A stretch of DNA of 64,000 bases from JAAZZY01 sp964612505 (GCA_964612505.1 CAZTEX010000013.1:1-64000); one strand, 5' to 3'; counted from the stretch's first letter, positions 42,961-51,784 are shown. A program made the numbers and translations. Notes: generated by a model not told the origin, from the letters alone.

Positions 42961-44025
42961 TTAATTTTCTATAGTCATTTCCATTGGGCGCACATGAGCA
43001 AGTATTTCATCTCTCCTTCTAAGCATTCTTGAAAAAAAATCACTTTTACCAGGATCAAATCTTAAAGGATCTACTTCTATTAAAGTTTTTCCCATATCTT
43101 GTAATGCTGATATGTCTAAAGACCTCATAGCATCCATAGTGTTTTGAGGCAAATCAGGAGTACAATTAGGAAAAGCTCTAGGGTTATTGTGATGATATTG
43201 AATAAAGAGTCTCTGATGAGAAATATGAATTTTTCTACTTTGCTCCCCACGATGGACGAGATTATTAAAAACAGTTCTTATGCGCTGCTCTGGGAGAAAA
43301 AATCCATAGCCTTGAATCTGAGATGCAAACTGATCTTGCGAAGTCCCATCTTCAAGCAAGTAATCACTGATCAAACCAGAAGGAGCTTGTTCTGAAAAAG
43401 CAACACTCACCCAAGGACGTTCCCCATATGGCCCTTTAGTGTAATTAATAATTCCTTCATTGTCGATTAAAACAACTTTTCTCATTCCTTTTTTTTGCGA
43501 AGGATCCAAGTCTAATGGAGCGAGCCAGTTTCCTGGATGATTATCCCATTGTGACATCAAGAAAATTAACCCCGATGCATTGGCGCGATCAATAGGATCT
43601 AGATGATTCATTGCATTGTTAAAATCTCTTTCTTTCCATAAATCTAAATCCGTTTCTACAAAATAAGAACAGGCCCCCGTTTTAGACTTGCCATCAAATT
43701 CAAAAGTTCTAACAGCCGTTTGAGGGATATAATTTCGTCCTATTCTTTTATAGAAAAATTGACTCAAATTAGAAGCAAAAGCTTCAGCATGCGCACATTC
43801 AAGATCCTGGGAATAAGCTTTAAAGGCTGCTTTTAAAGGGCCAGCAGAGCCCTCCAATTCTAAAATAGAGACATCCCCATTAAATCTGGCGGTTTTCCCT
43901 AAGCTTTCTAAATATGATTTCATTGCCAGAGATTGCCGGCAGGGGTCATTTTGAATATGTGGAAGTAAATGGCTATAATCTTGAGTTTGATTCCAAGGAG
44001 GATTTAGAGGTAAGGTTGAAGCCAT
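42961..44025 (-). CDS. PI3/4-kinase-like protein 2 (putative effector)
   Basis: The 354-residue protein has SQWDNHPGNWLA followed about 20 residues later by VVLIDNEGII. In PI3/4-kinases the corresponding motifs are DRHxxN and IDFG, so D161, H163, N166 and D188 fit a catalytic loop and metal-binding aspartate. Arginine is replaced by N162 and the G-loop part by NEG. K69 in AAFKAY is a candidate ATP lysine. Unlike its neighbour it has no signal peptide, compatible with type III secretion. It is probably cotranscribed with the kinase-like gene downstream. Overall sequence similarity between the two is low, so this may be ancient duplication or convergence. Confidence 0.65.
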   Translation of the reverse strand: MASTLPLNPPWNQTQDYSHLLPHIQNDPCRQSLAMKSYLESLGKTARFNGDVSILELEGSAGPLKAAFKAYSQDLECAHAEAFASNLSQFFYKRIGRNYIPQTAVRTFEFDGKSKTGACSYFVETDLDLWKERDFNNAMNHLDPIDRANASGLIFLMSQWDNHPGNWLAPLDLDPSQKKGMRKVVLIDNEGIINYTKGPYGERPWVSVAFSEQAPSGLISDYLLEDGTSQDQFASQIQGYGFFLPEQRIRTVFNNLVHRGEQSRKIHISHQRLFIQYHHNNPRAFPNCTPDLPQNTMDAMRSLDISALQDMGKTLIEVDPLRFDPGKSDFFSRMLRRRDEILAHVRPMEMTIEN

Positions 44026-44215
44026 AATTTTACTAAAACATTGTTAACCTCTTAGGTTACAGAAGGCCTTGTTAAACTAAAACATATACTTCTTTTGGAA
44101 TGCCTTTTTAATAACAAATTAACTTTTTTATTTCCGAAATTCTAATTGTAAAATATTTTTCTCTATTATAAGGAAATCCTAGTGATTCTTCGCATGTGCT
44201 GTAAGGAGGCTTTTA

Positions 44216-44608
44216 ATGCGATATACGATTGCTGTTTTTGGAGAAGCTGAGAGGGGCAGCTTTCAGACGGCTTTTTTTTGTCATAATTTGGAGCAGCTAG
44301 AAAGCCATTTTGGAAATCCCCCTGACAACAGCGTGGGTCTATTTTTTGCAATCCAAGCCTTGCTTTATGATCGTAATTTAATTTTCTTTAGGGTTAAAGA
44401 AGAAGGATTTAGTAAGCAAGACTACTTACACGGACTTCATCAACTGCAAAATCAGCACTTATTTGCTAATATCAAGGCCATTGGTATGCCTGGGGTGGGT
44501 GATGGTGAAATTATTGGAGCCTCAGAAGCTTTCTGCAGTCTTTATAAGAGCGTCTTAATGACCTCTGAGGCTGACCTTTATGATTATTTAACGCATCATA
44601 ATCATTAA
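44216..44608 (+). CDS. Conserved small protein of unknown function
   Basis: The 130-residue cytosolic protein starts with TIAVFGEAERG and contains LFFAIQALLYDRNLIFFRV and AIGMPGVGDGEIIG. I recognise no named domain. A perfect Shine-Dalgarno (TAAGGAGG) precedes the ATG, which argues for strong translation. Its last four bases overlap the convergent peroxiredoxin gene. There are no membrane segments, cysteine pairs or catalytic motifs to suggest a role. It reads as a genuine gene of unknown function. Confidence 0.78.
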   Translation: MRYTIAVFGEAERGSFQTAFFCHNLEQLESHFGNPPDNSVGLFFAIQALLYDRNLIFFRVKEEGFSKQDYLHGLHQLQNQHLFANIKAIGMPGVGDGEIIGASEAFCSLYKSVLMTSEADLYDYLTHHNH

Positions 44609-45189
44609 CTTTTAAAGTACTCAACAAGTCCAGATTGATCAGGTTTCATTGCTTTTTCTCCTGGACGCCAATTGGCTGGGCAGACTTCTCCATGCTTTTC
44701 AAAACTAATTAAAGAGTCTAACATTCTTAAAGCTTCATCAATGGATCGACCAAGAGGTAAATCATTGACTACTTGGTGTCTAACGATCCCTTCTTTATCG
44801 ATGAGAAAAAGGCCTCGATAAGCAATCCCTTCATCTTCTTTTAAAACATCATAGGCGCGAGAGATATTTTTATTTAGATCAGAGATAACCGGATACTTCA
44901 CACCTTCAATACCACCTTCTTGCTTAGGTGTTTGTAACCACTTTAAATGTGCAAACCAACTATCTACAGAACAACCTAAAACTTTGGCGCCACGCTGAGT
45001 GAACGCTTTCTCTTTTTCTTGAAAAGCGTGAAGCTCTGTGGGGCAAACGAAAGTAAAATCTAATGGATAGAAAAATAAAATGACATATTGTCCCATAAAA
45101 TCGGAAAGGGTCACTTCTTCTATTTTAGAACCATTGATAACAGCTTTAGCACTAAAGTCTGGTGCTTTTTTTCCGACTAATACAGCCAT
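44605..45189 (-). CDS. ahpC: Typical 2-Cys peroxiredoxin (AhpC/Tsa)
   Basis: The 194-residue protein is a typical 2-Cys peroxiredoxin that reduces hydrogen peroxide and organic peroxides. The peroxidatic cysteine is C49 in FTFVCPTEL and the resolving cysteine is C170 in GEVCPANW, near the C-terminus, followed by the usual C-terminal arm. GGAGAT precedes the ATG. It starts 12 bases after the metallo-beta-lactamase-fold hydrolase gene and is probably cotranscribed with it. The thioredoxin or AhpF partner is not in the window. Confidence 0.95.
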   Translation of the reverse strand: MAVLVGKKAPDFSAKAVINGSKIEEVTLSDFMGQYVILFFYPLDFTFVCPTELHAFQEKEKAFTQRGAKVLGCSVDSWFAHLKWLQTPKQEGGIEGVKYPVISDLNKNISRAYDVLKEDEGIAYRGLFLIDKEGIVRHQVVNDLPLGRSIDEALRMLDSLISFEKHGEVCPANWRPGEKAMKPDQSGLVEYFKS

Positions 45190-45201
45190 GGTGATGATCT
45201 C

Positions 45202-45831
45202 CTAATTGAAAAGTTGTTTTGCATTTTTGAGCCAAGACTCATTTTTTAAATACGTCATTTCCCCATGACCTGGATAAACAGCTGTCTGAGGGGGAAGCTT
45301 CGATAAACGTTCTAAAGATTTCCACATTCTCTCTGGTTCCGCAGTTGGAAAAGAAAGATTTCCAATAGAACCCTTAAAAAGGGTATCCCCAGAGATCAAA
45401 ATTTCCTGCTTTTGACAATAAAGGCAAATTCCCCCGGGACTGTGGCCTGGGGTATGTAGGACCTCAAACTCAAGCTCTCCAATCATGATTTTATCACCAT
45501 CACTCATTAAATTGCTAGGCTTTAATGGCTTAACATCAAAAAATAAAGGGAGACCATCTGACCCTGGATGAAGGATGTTATTTTGATCTTCAGGGTGAAC
45601 ATAGACATTCACGGGAAATTGATCGTGCAGCTTTTTTAAATCCCCAAAATGATCCCAATGAGAGTGGGTGAGAATAATTTTATCTAGTTTGAGTCGTTGA
45701 TTGTCAAGATATTGAGTGATTTCATCTGCGGATTCTGGAGCTGGATCAATGACAGCGGCCAGGCGGGTTTGAGGACAAAAGACCACATAGGCATTCGTAG
45801 CAAACGGACCTGCCGGGAAAGCTTTTATCAC
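45202..45831 (-). CDS. Metallo-beta-lactamase-fold hydrolase (glyoxalase II-like)
   Basis: The roughly 210-residue protein has the two-metal motif THSHWDHFGD (HxHxDH), the later HTPGHSPGG histidine, SGDTLF and YPGHGEMT. This places it among the small glyoxalase II-like hydrolases acting on thioesters, often called hydroxyacylglutathione hydrolase-like. The start is set at GTG 45831 with GAGG eight bases upstream; an earlier in-frame GTG at 45858 lies inside the tRNA gene and cannot be right. It begins about 20 bases after the tRNA, so the tRNA, this gene and the peroxiredoxin may share a transcript. Confidence 0.88.
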   Translation of the reverse strand: MIKAFPAGPFATNAYVVFCPQTRLAAVIDPAPESADEITQYLDNQRLKLDKIILTHSHWDHFGDLKKLHDQFPVNVYVHPEDQNNILHPGSDGLPLFFDVKPLKPSNLMSDGDKIMIGELEFEVLHTPGHSPGGICLYCQKQEILISGDTLFKGSIGNLSFPTAEPERMWKSLERLSKLPPQTAVYPGHGEMTYLKNESWLKNAKQLFN

Positions 45832-45853
45832 TTTTATTGCCTCAGAAAGACTG

Positions 45854-45927
45854 CGCACCGGAGAGGGTTCGAACCTCTAACCGCCCGGTTCGTAGCCGGG
45901 TACTCTATCCAGTTGAGCTACCGGTGC
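45854..45927 (-). tRNA. tRNA-Arg (anticodon ACG)
   Basis: The 74-base minus-strand sequence folds as a complete tRNA. The acceptor stem GCACCGG pairs with CCGGTGC and a G discriminator follows. It has the D-arm GCTC-AACTGGATA-GAG, the anticodon arm CCCGG-CTACGAA-CCGGG and the T-arm AGAGG-TTCGAAC-CCTCT. The anticodon ACG reads CGN arginine codons after A-to-I editing by TadA. No CCA is encoded. No other tRNA gene is nearby. Confidence 0.97.
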
Positions 45928-46213
45928 TTAATTTGCATGCAAAATGATGCTTGAGAAGGCTATTTTGGGCAAGTACTAATTCTATTATGTAAGGAAGTGA
46001 TATTTTTAATCAAAAATTAACCATCTAATTTTATAAACAATAATCTTTGTTTTTGTTTTATTTAAAAAATCAAAGTTTAATAAATAATCATAATTGTTTA
46101 ATTAAAAATTTTACTTTTACTTTAAACCAAAAATAGCTCCTTTCCTGTTTATAAAAATTCAATTTGCTATAAATCCCTCATGGATTAGATTGGCGATTAG
46201 AGAGGGGGCTATC

Positions 46214-47578
46214 ATGTACATCGTCATATTTGGAGCGAATAAGCTAAGCATGCACGTTGCCTCCATTCTATCACAAGAATCCCATGGGGTTTTTATGATA
46301 GATTCTGACCAAGAAATGCTTGATAAAGTGAACTCTGAGTTAGACATCAGTACCATGGCAGATACAGAAAGCTCTTGGGAAATTTTAGATAAACTTCGTG
46401 AATTTAAACCCGATGCGCTTCTTGCTCTGACAGAAAGCGAAGAAAAAAATCTCAATCTTTGCAAAATTGCAAAGAGCTTAAACTATCCAACCACGATTGC
46501 TCTTTTACATAATGAAACTTATGTGCATGCCTCTAAAATCAATTTTAATGAAATTTTTTCAGTTGATCATTTTATTTGTCCAGGCCTGCTTGTTTCTCAA
46601 GAAATTTTCAAACACATTGTGACTCCAAGATCTTCAGGAGCAGAAAACTTTGCTCATGGCGCCATTCATATGCATACGCTGAAGATTCCAGGGAACTGGA
46701 AGCAGCAAAACATCTCTCTTACAGACTTAGGTCTTCCTCAAGGCTTAATGGTCGGCTTGATTCGACGCAATCAAGAAGGGAGTCTTTTAAGCACAGACAG
46801 AAAAATTATTTTCCCTCATGGAAATGATAGCCTACAACCTTTTGATGAAGTGACATTTATTGGAAAACCAGATGCGATTAATGCTCTCTCTGATTACTTT
46901 GGCATCCCCTTTGACCCCGTCCATTCAGTCGCTCTGATAGGGGGTTCCATTGTTGCAATAAACCTAGCAAAAATTCTTCATAAAAGAGGGATACAAACAA
47001 CAATTATTGAAAAAAGTGAGAAAAAAGCAGAAGAGCTTTCGCGAATGCTCCCAAACACCACTATTTTAAATGAAGATGGTTGCAATTCTAGGTTTATGCT
47101 CATGGAGCAAATTGGACAAATGGATGTCATTGTAGGTTGCACATCGCGCGATGAAATTAATATTTTGACATGCTCTATTGGTAAGAATTTAGGATGCGAA
47201 AAAAGCATTGCCACCATTTCAGAAGCTAGCTTTAGTAACATTTTAGAACAAATTCATCTAGATCACCATATTTCTCCTCGCGAAGCTATGACCAATCGTA
47301 TCTTGTCTATTTTGCAAAAACAAAAAATTGTTGCGGTTGCTTCTCTATACGAAAATAGAGCAAAAATTATGGAGCTAAAAGTCTCTACAACTTCTCCACT
47401 TGCTGGAATTCCCATCTTTGAGTTAGGAAACTACCTTCCAAATGATTTTTTATTTGCCGCTATTCAAAATCGGAGTCGAATTATGATTGCTGACGGCAAC
47501 AAAGTTCTCTGCCCTGGGGACACAGTCATTATTGTTACTCACCCCCGTCACTATAACGCTCTGCAAAGGTTATTCTGA
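46214..47578 (+). CDS. trkA: Trk potassium uptake regulatory subunit TrkA
   Basis: The 454-residue protein consists of two tandem RCK units. The first nucleotide-binding region begins YIVIFGANKLSMHVASIL and the second SVALIGGSIVAINLAKIL, each followed by an RCK-C domain (about 140-220 and 365-450). It gates the TrkH potassium channel in response to nucleotides. The ATG at 46214 is chosen because GAGGGGG precedes it; an upstream TTG is less likely. The stop TGA shares a base with the trkH start, so the two are coupled. The upstream spacer 45928-46213 is very AT-rich, with no other recognised feature. Confidence 0.94.
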   Translation: MYIVIFGANKLSMHVASILSQESHGVFMIDSDQEMLDKVNSELDISTMADTESSWEILDKLREFKPDALLALTESEEKNLNLCKIAKSLNYPTTIALLHNETYVHASKINFNEIFSVDHFICPGLLVSQEIFKHIVTPRSSGAENFAHGAIHMHTLKIPGNWKQQNISLTDLGLPQGLMVGLIRRNQEGSLLSTDRKIIFPHGNDSLQPFDEVTFIGKPDAINALSDYFGIPFDPVHSVALIGGSIVAINLAKILHKRGIQTTIIEKSEKKAEELSRMLPNTTILNEDGCNSRFMLMEQIGQMDVIVGCTSRDEINILTCSIGKNLGCEKSIATISEASFSNILEQIHLDHHISPREAMTNRILSILQKQKIVAVASLYENRAKIMELKVSTTSPLAGIPIFELGNYLPNDFLFAAIQNRSRIMIADGNKVLCPGDTVIIVTHPRHYNALQRLF

Positions 47579-49230
47579 TGAATAAACGGGAAATATGTAA
47601 GTTCATCTCTGGATACTTTTTCATCTATAGCGCTATTATGCTCATTCCGTGTCTTTTGGCAGCTTACTATCAATTTGTTTTACCTCGCTACCTTCATCCA
47701 CAACCTCATTCAACATTCGCTTTTTTGACCACCATTTGCTTCTGCGTAGGATTTGGCATCTTTTTTCGTGTTTTAGGCAAAGATGCAGATGGGAGAAGGT
47801 TCTTCAGAAAAGAGGGTTTTTTATCTTTATGCCTTATTTGGTTTTTATCGGGAGTCTTTGGGGGAATGCCCTTTGTTCTTAGCAAAACTCTCACAAATCC
47901 CATTGATGCCTATTTTGAGGCTATGTCAGGAATTACAACGACAGGCTCTACAGTGATGTATCCAAAAAAAATTAACCCTGTCACAAATGCCAATGAACCC
48001 ATCCATGTATCAATTTCAAAGCGTTTGAATATTCAATATTCTTTTTATGGCAATATCGATCCTATTATTGATAAAGACTCTGGGACTGTTTTATTTGCAG
48101 GCAATGATGCCGTGGGTAAAGCTATTTTATTTTGGAGATGTTTTCTCCAATGGCTGGGAGGAATGGGCGTTGTAATTCTTTTTATTGCCGTTTTACCAGC
48201 ATACGGACTCGGAGGAAATAAACTTTTAGTACAAGCAGAATTGCCTGGTCCTTCCAGTGAAGATCTAGCTCCAAGAGCCAAAGAGGCGGCCGCATTACTC
48301 TGGAAAGCCTATCTTTTAATTTCTGTGTGCGCCATTTTTATTTTAAAACTCTGCGACTCCAACCTCAGCATTATGGACTCCATTTATCTGGTAATGGCCA
48401 CTGTTTCCACTGGGGGCTTTCTACCTTATAAACAATCCCTGCACGTATTTAATAATCCTTCCGTGCAGTGGATGCTGATGCTTTACATGTTGATTGGAAG
48501 TATTAACTTTTCTCTCATTTTTCAATTGATCAAAGGTAAGCTTTATCGTCTTCTTGATCCTGAATTACTCTTTTTTCTTCTTACTATTCTTGTTGGAAGT
48601 GCCATTGTCGTCATCAGCTTGATTGGTAAAAATGAAGTCTTATTTGCTGGTTTCTCAGAAAAGTTAAACTTTTCTCAAGCTTTTAGACTCGGCTTATTTC
48701 AATACATCTCCTGTCAAACCTCTGCAGGACTTCTTTTACTTGATTTTGATCAATGGACCTACTTAGCTCAAGCAGTGATGATCACTTCTATGTTTATTGG
48801 AGCAATGTCTTGCTCTACAGGTGGAGGGATTAAGATTATGCGTTATCTTATTTTAATCCGAACAGCTCTTTATCGTACGGAGGCTATTTTTAAACCTGAA
48901 ATCGTCCGCACATTTAGAATACGTAATCAACCGGTAAATCCAACGATTAAAGAGACAACACTTAGTTTTTTCTTCATTGCGATTTCATTCTCTCTTATTA
49001 GCACGTTAGTCTATATTGCAGATGGTCTTGATTTTAGAACCGCCTTTAGCACAGCAAGCACCATGATCAACAACGTCGGAGTGGCATATGGTCCTGGTGG
49101 ACCCACTCAGACATTTGCATTCATGTCTAATTTTTCCAAGTTTATTTCTACTTTCTGGATGGTTCTTGGAAGACTTGAGTATTATATGATCTTAATTTTA
49201 TTAACGCGGACTTTCTGGAAAAGAGCTTAA
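47578..49230 (+). CDS. trkH: Trk-type potassium uptake channel TrkH
   Basis: This 550-residue integral membrane protein has the TrkH/KtrB four-repeat pore architecture. Pore motifs with the conserved glycine are visible: SGITTTGSTVM, ATVSTGGFLP, SCQTSAGLLLL and STMINNVGVAY. About ten or more transmembrane helices are present, with GAMSCSTGGGIKIMRY just before the final part. It moves potassium into the cell together with TrkA. An insertion of about 60 residues after the first pore (PKKINPVTNANEPI onward) is larger than in many relatives. The gene starts on the last base of trkA and ends in a bidirectional hairpin. Confidence 0.94.
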   Translation: MNKREICKFISGYFFIYSAIMLIPCLLAAYYQFVLPRYLHPQPHSTFAFLTTICFCVGFGIFFRVLGKDADGRRFFRKEGFLSLCLIWFLSGVFGGMPFVLSKTLTNPIDAYFEAMSGITTTGSTVMYPKKINPVTNANEPIHVSISKRLNIQYSFYGNIDPIIDKDSGTVLFAGNDAVGKAILFWRCFLQWLGGMGVVILFIAVLPAYGLGGNKLLVQAELPGPSSEDLAPRAKEAAALLWKAYLLISVCAIFILKLCDSNLSIMDSIYLVMATVSTGGFLPYKQSLHVFNNPSVQWMLMLYMLIGSINFSLIFQLIKGKLYRLLDPELLFFLLTILVGSAIVVISLIGKNEVLFAGFSEKLNFSQAFRLGLFQYISCQTSAGLLLLDFDQWTYLAQAVMITSMFIGAMSCSTGGGIKIMRYLILIRTALYRTEAIFKPEIVRTFRIRNQPVNPTIKETTLSFFFIAISFSLISTLVYIADGLDFRTAFSTASTMINNVGVAYGPGGPTQTFAFMSNFSKFISTFWMVLGRLEYYMILILLTRTFWKRA

Positions 49231-49247
49231 ATAGCTTTATTTAAGCT
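49224..49247. terminator. Bidirectional hairpin between trkH and the Nif11-type gene
   Basis: AGCTTAAATA (49224-49233) and TATTTAAGCT (49238-49247) form a perfect 10-bp stem with a four-base loop. It contains the stop codons of both convergent genes. There is no strong T-tract, so terminator strength is uncertain. Confidence 0.5.
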
Positions 49248-49485
49248 ATAGAATTTCTCCCTCCATATGCCACTGCTTCAGCTTGTTCTTGTTGATCCTC
49301 TGCAGACATCGATAATACCCGCAAAGTTTGAGCTCGAATGACTTCCACTCCAGAAACTTTAAACCCCAGTTTTTGTGCAATATGAGCAACATCAATGATT
49401 TCTGGAGTCACATAAAGTTGTTGTTGTAAGGTTAAATCAGCAATGATTTTCTCAAAAAAGATTCAAGTTCTTTTTGACTCATCAT
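49241..49485 (-). pseudogene. Nif11-type small protein gene with -1 frameshift (possible programmed frameshift)
   Basis: The zero frame starts at ATG 49485/49482 (MSQKELESFL) and stops after 18 codons. Shifting by -1 at the T-run (plus-strand 49454-49459) gives a continuous product reading ESFFEKIIADLTLQQQLYVT, then IIDVAHIAQKLGF, and ending AEAVAYGG-RNSIA. This is a Nif11 domain, the leader type of many RiPP peptides, ending in a double glycine with only five residues after it. The shift site reads T-TTT-TTG, a canonical slippery heptamer, so programmed frameshifting is possible. A lost T or sequencing error is equally likely. The ATG directly follows the FmdB stop. No modification enzyme is nearby. 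Confidence 0.72.
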
Positions 49486-49713
49486 TTAATCTTTTTGAGA
49501 ATCTTTAGACTTATTTTCGTTAGAATTCTTCACATAATCCGTAATATAAAAGCCCTTTCCTTTAAAGTTTAAAACAGCATTTTGACCGCCAATGGAGCGC
49601 TTCAACGTGTCTTTGGAGCATTTAGGACATTTTGTTAATGGCTGCTGACTGATCTTGTGAAAAACTTCGTATACATATTTACAATCAGCACATTGATATT
49701 CATAAGTAGGCAT
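49486..49713 (-). CDS. FmdB-family zinc-ribbon protein
   Basis: The 75-residue protein begins MPTYEYQCADC and has a second pair, CPKC, giving the CxxC-x(20ish)-CxxC zinc ribbon of the FmdB family. The C-terminus is polar and charged (NENKSKDSQKD). FmdB proteins are described as putative regulatory proteins; no firm activity is known. The ATG at 49713 is used because GGAGAG precedes it at a good distance. The groEL terminator ends about 12 bases upstream, so expression comes from readthrough or a weak local promoter. The Nif11-type gene starts immediately after its stop. Confidence 0.9.
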   Translation of the reverse strand: MPTYEYQCADCKYVYEVFHKISQQPLTKCPKCSKDTLKRSIGGQNAVLNFKGKGFYITDYVKNSNENKSKDSQKD

Positions 49714-49724
49714 TATTCTCTCCA

Positions 49725-49757
49725 TAAAAAAATGCTTGGGAGAGAACTCCCAAGCAT
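49725..49757 (-). terminator. Rho-independent terminator of groES-groEL
   Basis: A perfect 11-bp stem (ATGCTTGGGAG at 49732-49742 with CTCCCAAGCAT at 49747-49757, four-base loop) is followed on the minus strand by seven Ts. It lies 15 bases past the groEL stop. Confidence 0.9.
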
Positions 49758-49772
49758 AAATGTAACTTGGTT

Positions 49773-51458
49773 TTACATAAAGTCGCCCATACCAGGCATA
49801 CCACCCATGCCGGGCATTCCGCCCATTCCACCCATTCCAGGCATACCACCGCCCATTCCAGGCATCTCTTTTTTAGGCTGCGGTTTATCTGTAATTAAAG
49901 TGGCTGTCGTTAAAAGCAAACCAGCAATGGAACTTGCATTTTTGAGAGCATTTTTTGTTACCATGACAGGGTCAATAACTCCTGCTTTCACAAGATCCTC
50001 AAACTCATCAGTAAGTCCGTTATAGCCAAATGCTTTTTCTTTACTTTCAGAAATTTTTTCTGCAACCACGTTGCCTTCTCTACCACAATTAGTAGCAATT
50101 GCAGCAGCGGGAGCAAAGCATATTTTTTGCAAAATCTTAATTCCTACTTGTTCATCTTCAGAGTCCATTTTAATCTTCTCTAATGCTTTCACAGCTTTGA
50201 TTAAAGCAACTCCCCCTCCAGGGACAACACCTTCGGCAACAGCCTCACGTGTTGCATGAAGAGCATCTTCTACACGCGCTTTTTTCTCTTTCATCTCAGT
50301 TTCTGTAGCAGCTCCGACACGGACAACAGCAACACCACCTACTAATTTAGCAAGCCTTTCTTCTAGTTTTTCCCGATCATAATCGCTAGTCACATTGGCT
50401 ATTTCATTGCGAATTTGCCCAACACGTTTTTGAATGTCATGAGAGTTTCCCATTCCATCCACAATCGTAGTCTCTTCTTTGCCAATCGTAATTGTTTTTG
50501 CTTTTCCTAAAACTTCTAAACCCACATTTTCGAGTTGAAGCCCAACTTCTTCACTAACAACCGTAGCACCCGTAAGGATTGCAATATCTTGAAGCATTGC
50601 TTTTTGTCTGTCACCAAAACCAGGAGCTTTTACTGCGCAAACAGGTAATCCCCCTTTAATTTTATTGATCACAAGAGTTGCAAGAGCTTCTCCTTCAATG
50701 TCTTCCCCAACAATTAAAAGAGGTCTTTTCATTTTTTCCATGTATTTTTCTAAAAAAGGGACAAGCTCTTTTGCATTGGAAATTTTTTTACCGACAATCA
50801 AAATTGCCGCGTTTTCAAGCTCTACCGTCATATTTTCAGGGTTTGTCACAAAATAGGGCGAGAGATAGCCTTTGTCAAAGTTCATTCCTTCAACAACATC
50901 TAAAACAGTTTCAAAGCCTTTCGCTTCATCAACTGTAATTGTGCCATCTTTTCCTACTTTATCCATTGCCTCTGCAATAATGGCCCCAATTTCTTCATCA
51001 TTATTGGCTGAAATAGTTGCAATTTGCTTCACTTTTTCTGGACTGCTGATTTTATCTGCTTGTTTATCTAATGCAGCGATCAGGATAAGAACCCCTTTAT
51101 CTAAGCCACGCTTAAGGGCCATCGGATTTACCCCTGCAGCAACACTTTTCATTCCCTGAGAAAAGATAGCTTCAGCAAGAACAATAGCCGTTGTTGTTCC
51201 ATCGCCCGCAGTGTCTGATGTTTTAGAAGCGACCTCTTTGAGAAGCTGCGCTCCCATATTTTCAAATTTGTCTTTAAGAACGATTTCTTTGGCTACTGTA
51301 ACACCATCTTTTGTAGAGAAGGGCAACCCAAAATCTTTATTAATAACAACATTACGTCCTTTCGGTCCCAGTGTGACTTTGACTGTTTTGGCTAATGTAT
51401 AAATACCTTTCTGTATTGCTTTCAATGCGTCACTATTAAATTTAAGCATTTTAGTCAT
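49773..51458 (-). CDS. groL: 60-kDa chaperonin GroEL
   Basis: The 561-residue chaperonin subunit has the ATP-binding segments TLGPKGRNV and AGDGTTTA (D86, equivalent of catalytic D87), GGGVALIKA, and ends with the methionine-glycine GGM-type tail (GMGGMPGMGDFM). It folds proteins inside a double-ring complex capped by GroES. Length is somewhat above the usual 540-550, mainly through the tail. GGGGAAAG precedes the ATG. It lies 23 bases after groES and ends at a clear terminator. Linkage to groES and a CIRCE-like operator marks it as the main housekeeping copy; other chlamydial genomes carry extra groEL paralogues. Confidence 0.97.
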   Translation of the reverse strand: MTKMLKFNSDALKAIQKGIYTLAKTVKVTLGPKGRNVVINKDFGLPFSTKDGVTVAKEIVLKDKFENMGAQLLKEVASKTSDTAGDGTTTAIVLAEAIFSQGMKSVAAGVNPMALKRGLDKGVLILIAALDKQADKISSPEKVKQIATISANNDEEIGAIIAEAMDKVGKDGTITVDEAKGFETVLDVVEGMNFDKGYLSPYFVTNPENMTVELENAAILIVGKKISNAKELVPFLEKYMEKMKRPLLIVGEDIEGEALATLVINKIKGGLPVCAVKAPGFGDRQKAMLQDIAILTGATVVSEEVGLQLENVGLEVLGKAKTITIGKEETTIVDGMGNSHDIQKRVGQIRNEIANVTSDYDREKLEERLAKLVGGVAVVRVGAATETEMKEKKARVEDALHATREAVAEGVVPGGGVALIKAVKALEKIKMDSEDEQVGIKILQKICFAPAAAIATNCGREGNVVAEKISESKEKAFGYNGLTDEFEDLVKAGVIDPVMVTKNALKNASSIAGLLLTTATLITDKPQPKKEMPGMGGGMPGMGGMGGMPGMGGMPGMGDFM

Positions 51459-51481
51459 AAAACTTTCCCCTTATCTTTTAA

Positions 51482-51748
51482 CTATTCTATTACGCAAAGC
51501 ACTTCATCCATCGGCAGAATAAGATAACCCTCTTCTCCTCCCACGCGCACTTCAGAACCAGCATAAGCTGCAAAAAAAACTTTGTCGCCCACTTTCATAT
51601 CTTTTGTTTTTTCACTTCCAATCGCTACAATAGTCCCTTGTTTTGGTTTTTCTTGAGCTGTTTCAGGAAGGTAAATTCCACCTTTTGTCTTTTGCGCTTC
51701 TTCACGTTTTACTAAAACACGTGCGCCAATTGGTTTTAACTGAGCCAT
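51482..51748 (-). CDS. groS: 10-kDa co-chaperonin GroES
   Basis: The 88-residue protein matches GroES, the lid of the GroEL chamber. It has KPIGARVLVKR at the N-terminus, the mobile loop region KTKGGIYLPETA and a C-terminal GEEGYLILPMDEVL. The ATG at 51748 is used because AGGAGT lies just upstream; a longer frame to 51781 has no ribosome site. It is first in the groES-groEL operon, behind a strong promoter and a CIRCE-like site. Confidence 0.96.
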   Translation of the reverse strand: MAQLKPIGARVLVKREEAQKTKGGIYLPETAQEKPKQGTIVAIGSEKTKDMKVGDKVFFAAYAGSEVRVGGEEGYLILPMDEVLCVIE

Positions 51749-51784
51749 ATTTTTACTCCTATAAATGTTCTGAATAAACACGAA

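Noticed and set aside
45832..45858. Longer start (GTG 45858) for the metallo-beta-lactamase-fold hydrolase
   Set aside because: It lies inside the tRNA-Arg gene and lacks a ribosome site; GTG 45831 has GAGG at a proper distance.
45928..46213. AT-rich spacer before trkA as a replication origin
   Set aside because: No DnaA-box cluster, GATC clustering or origin-linked gene was seen; it looks like an ordinary promoter spacer.
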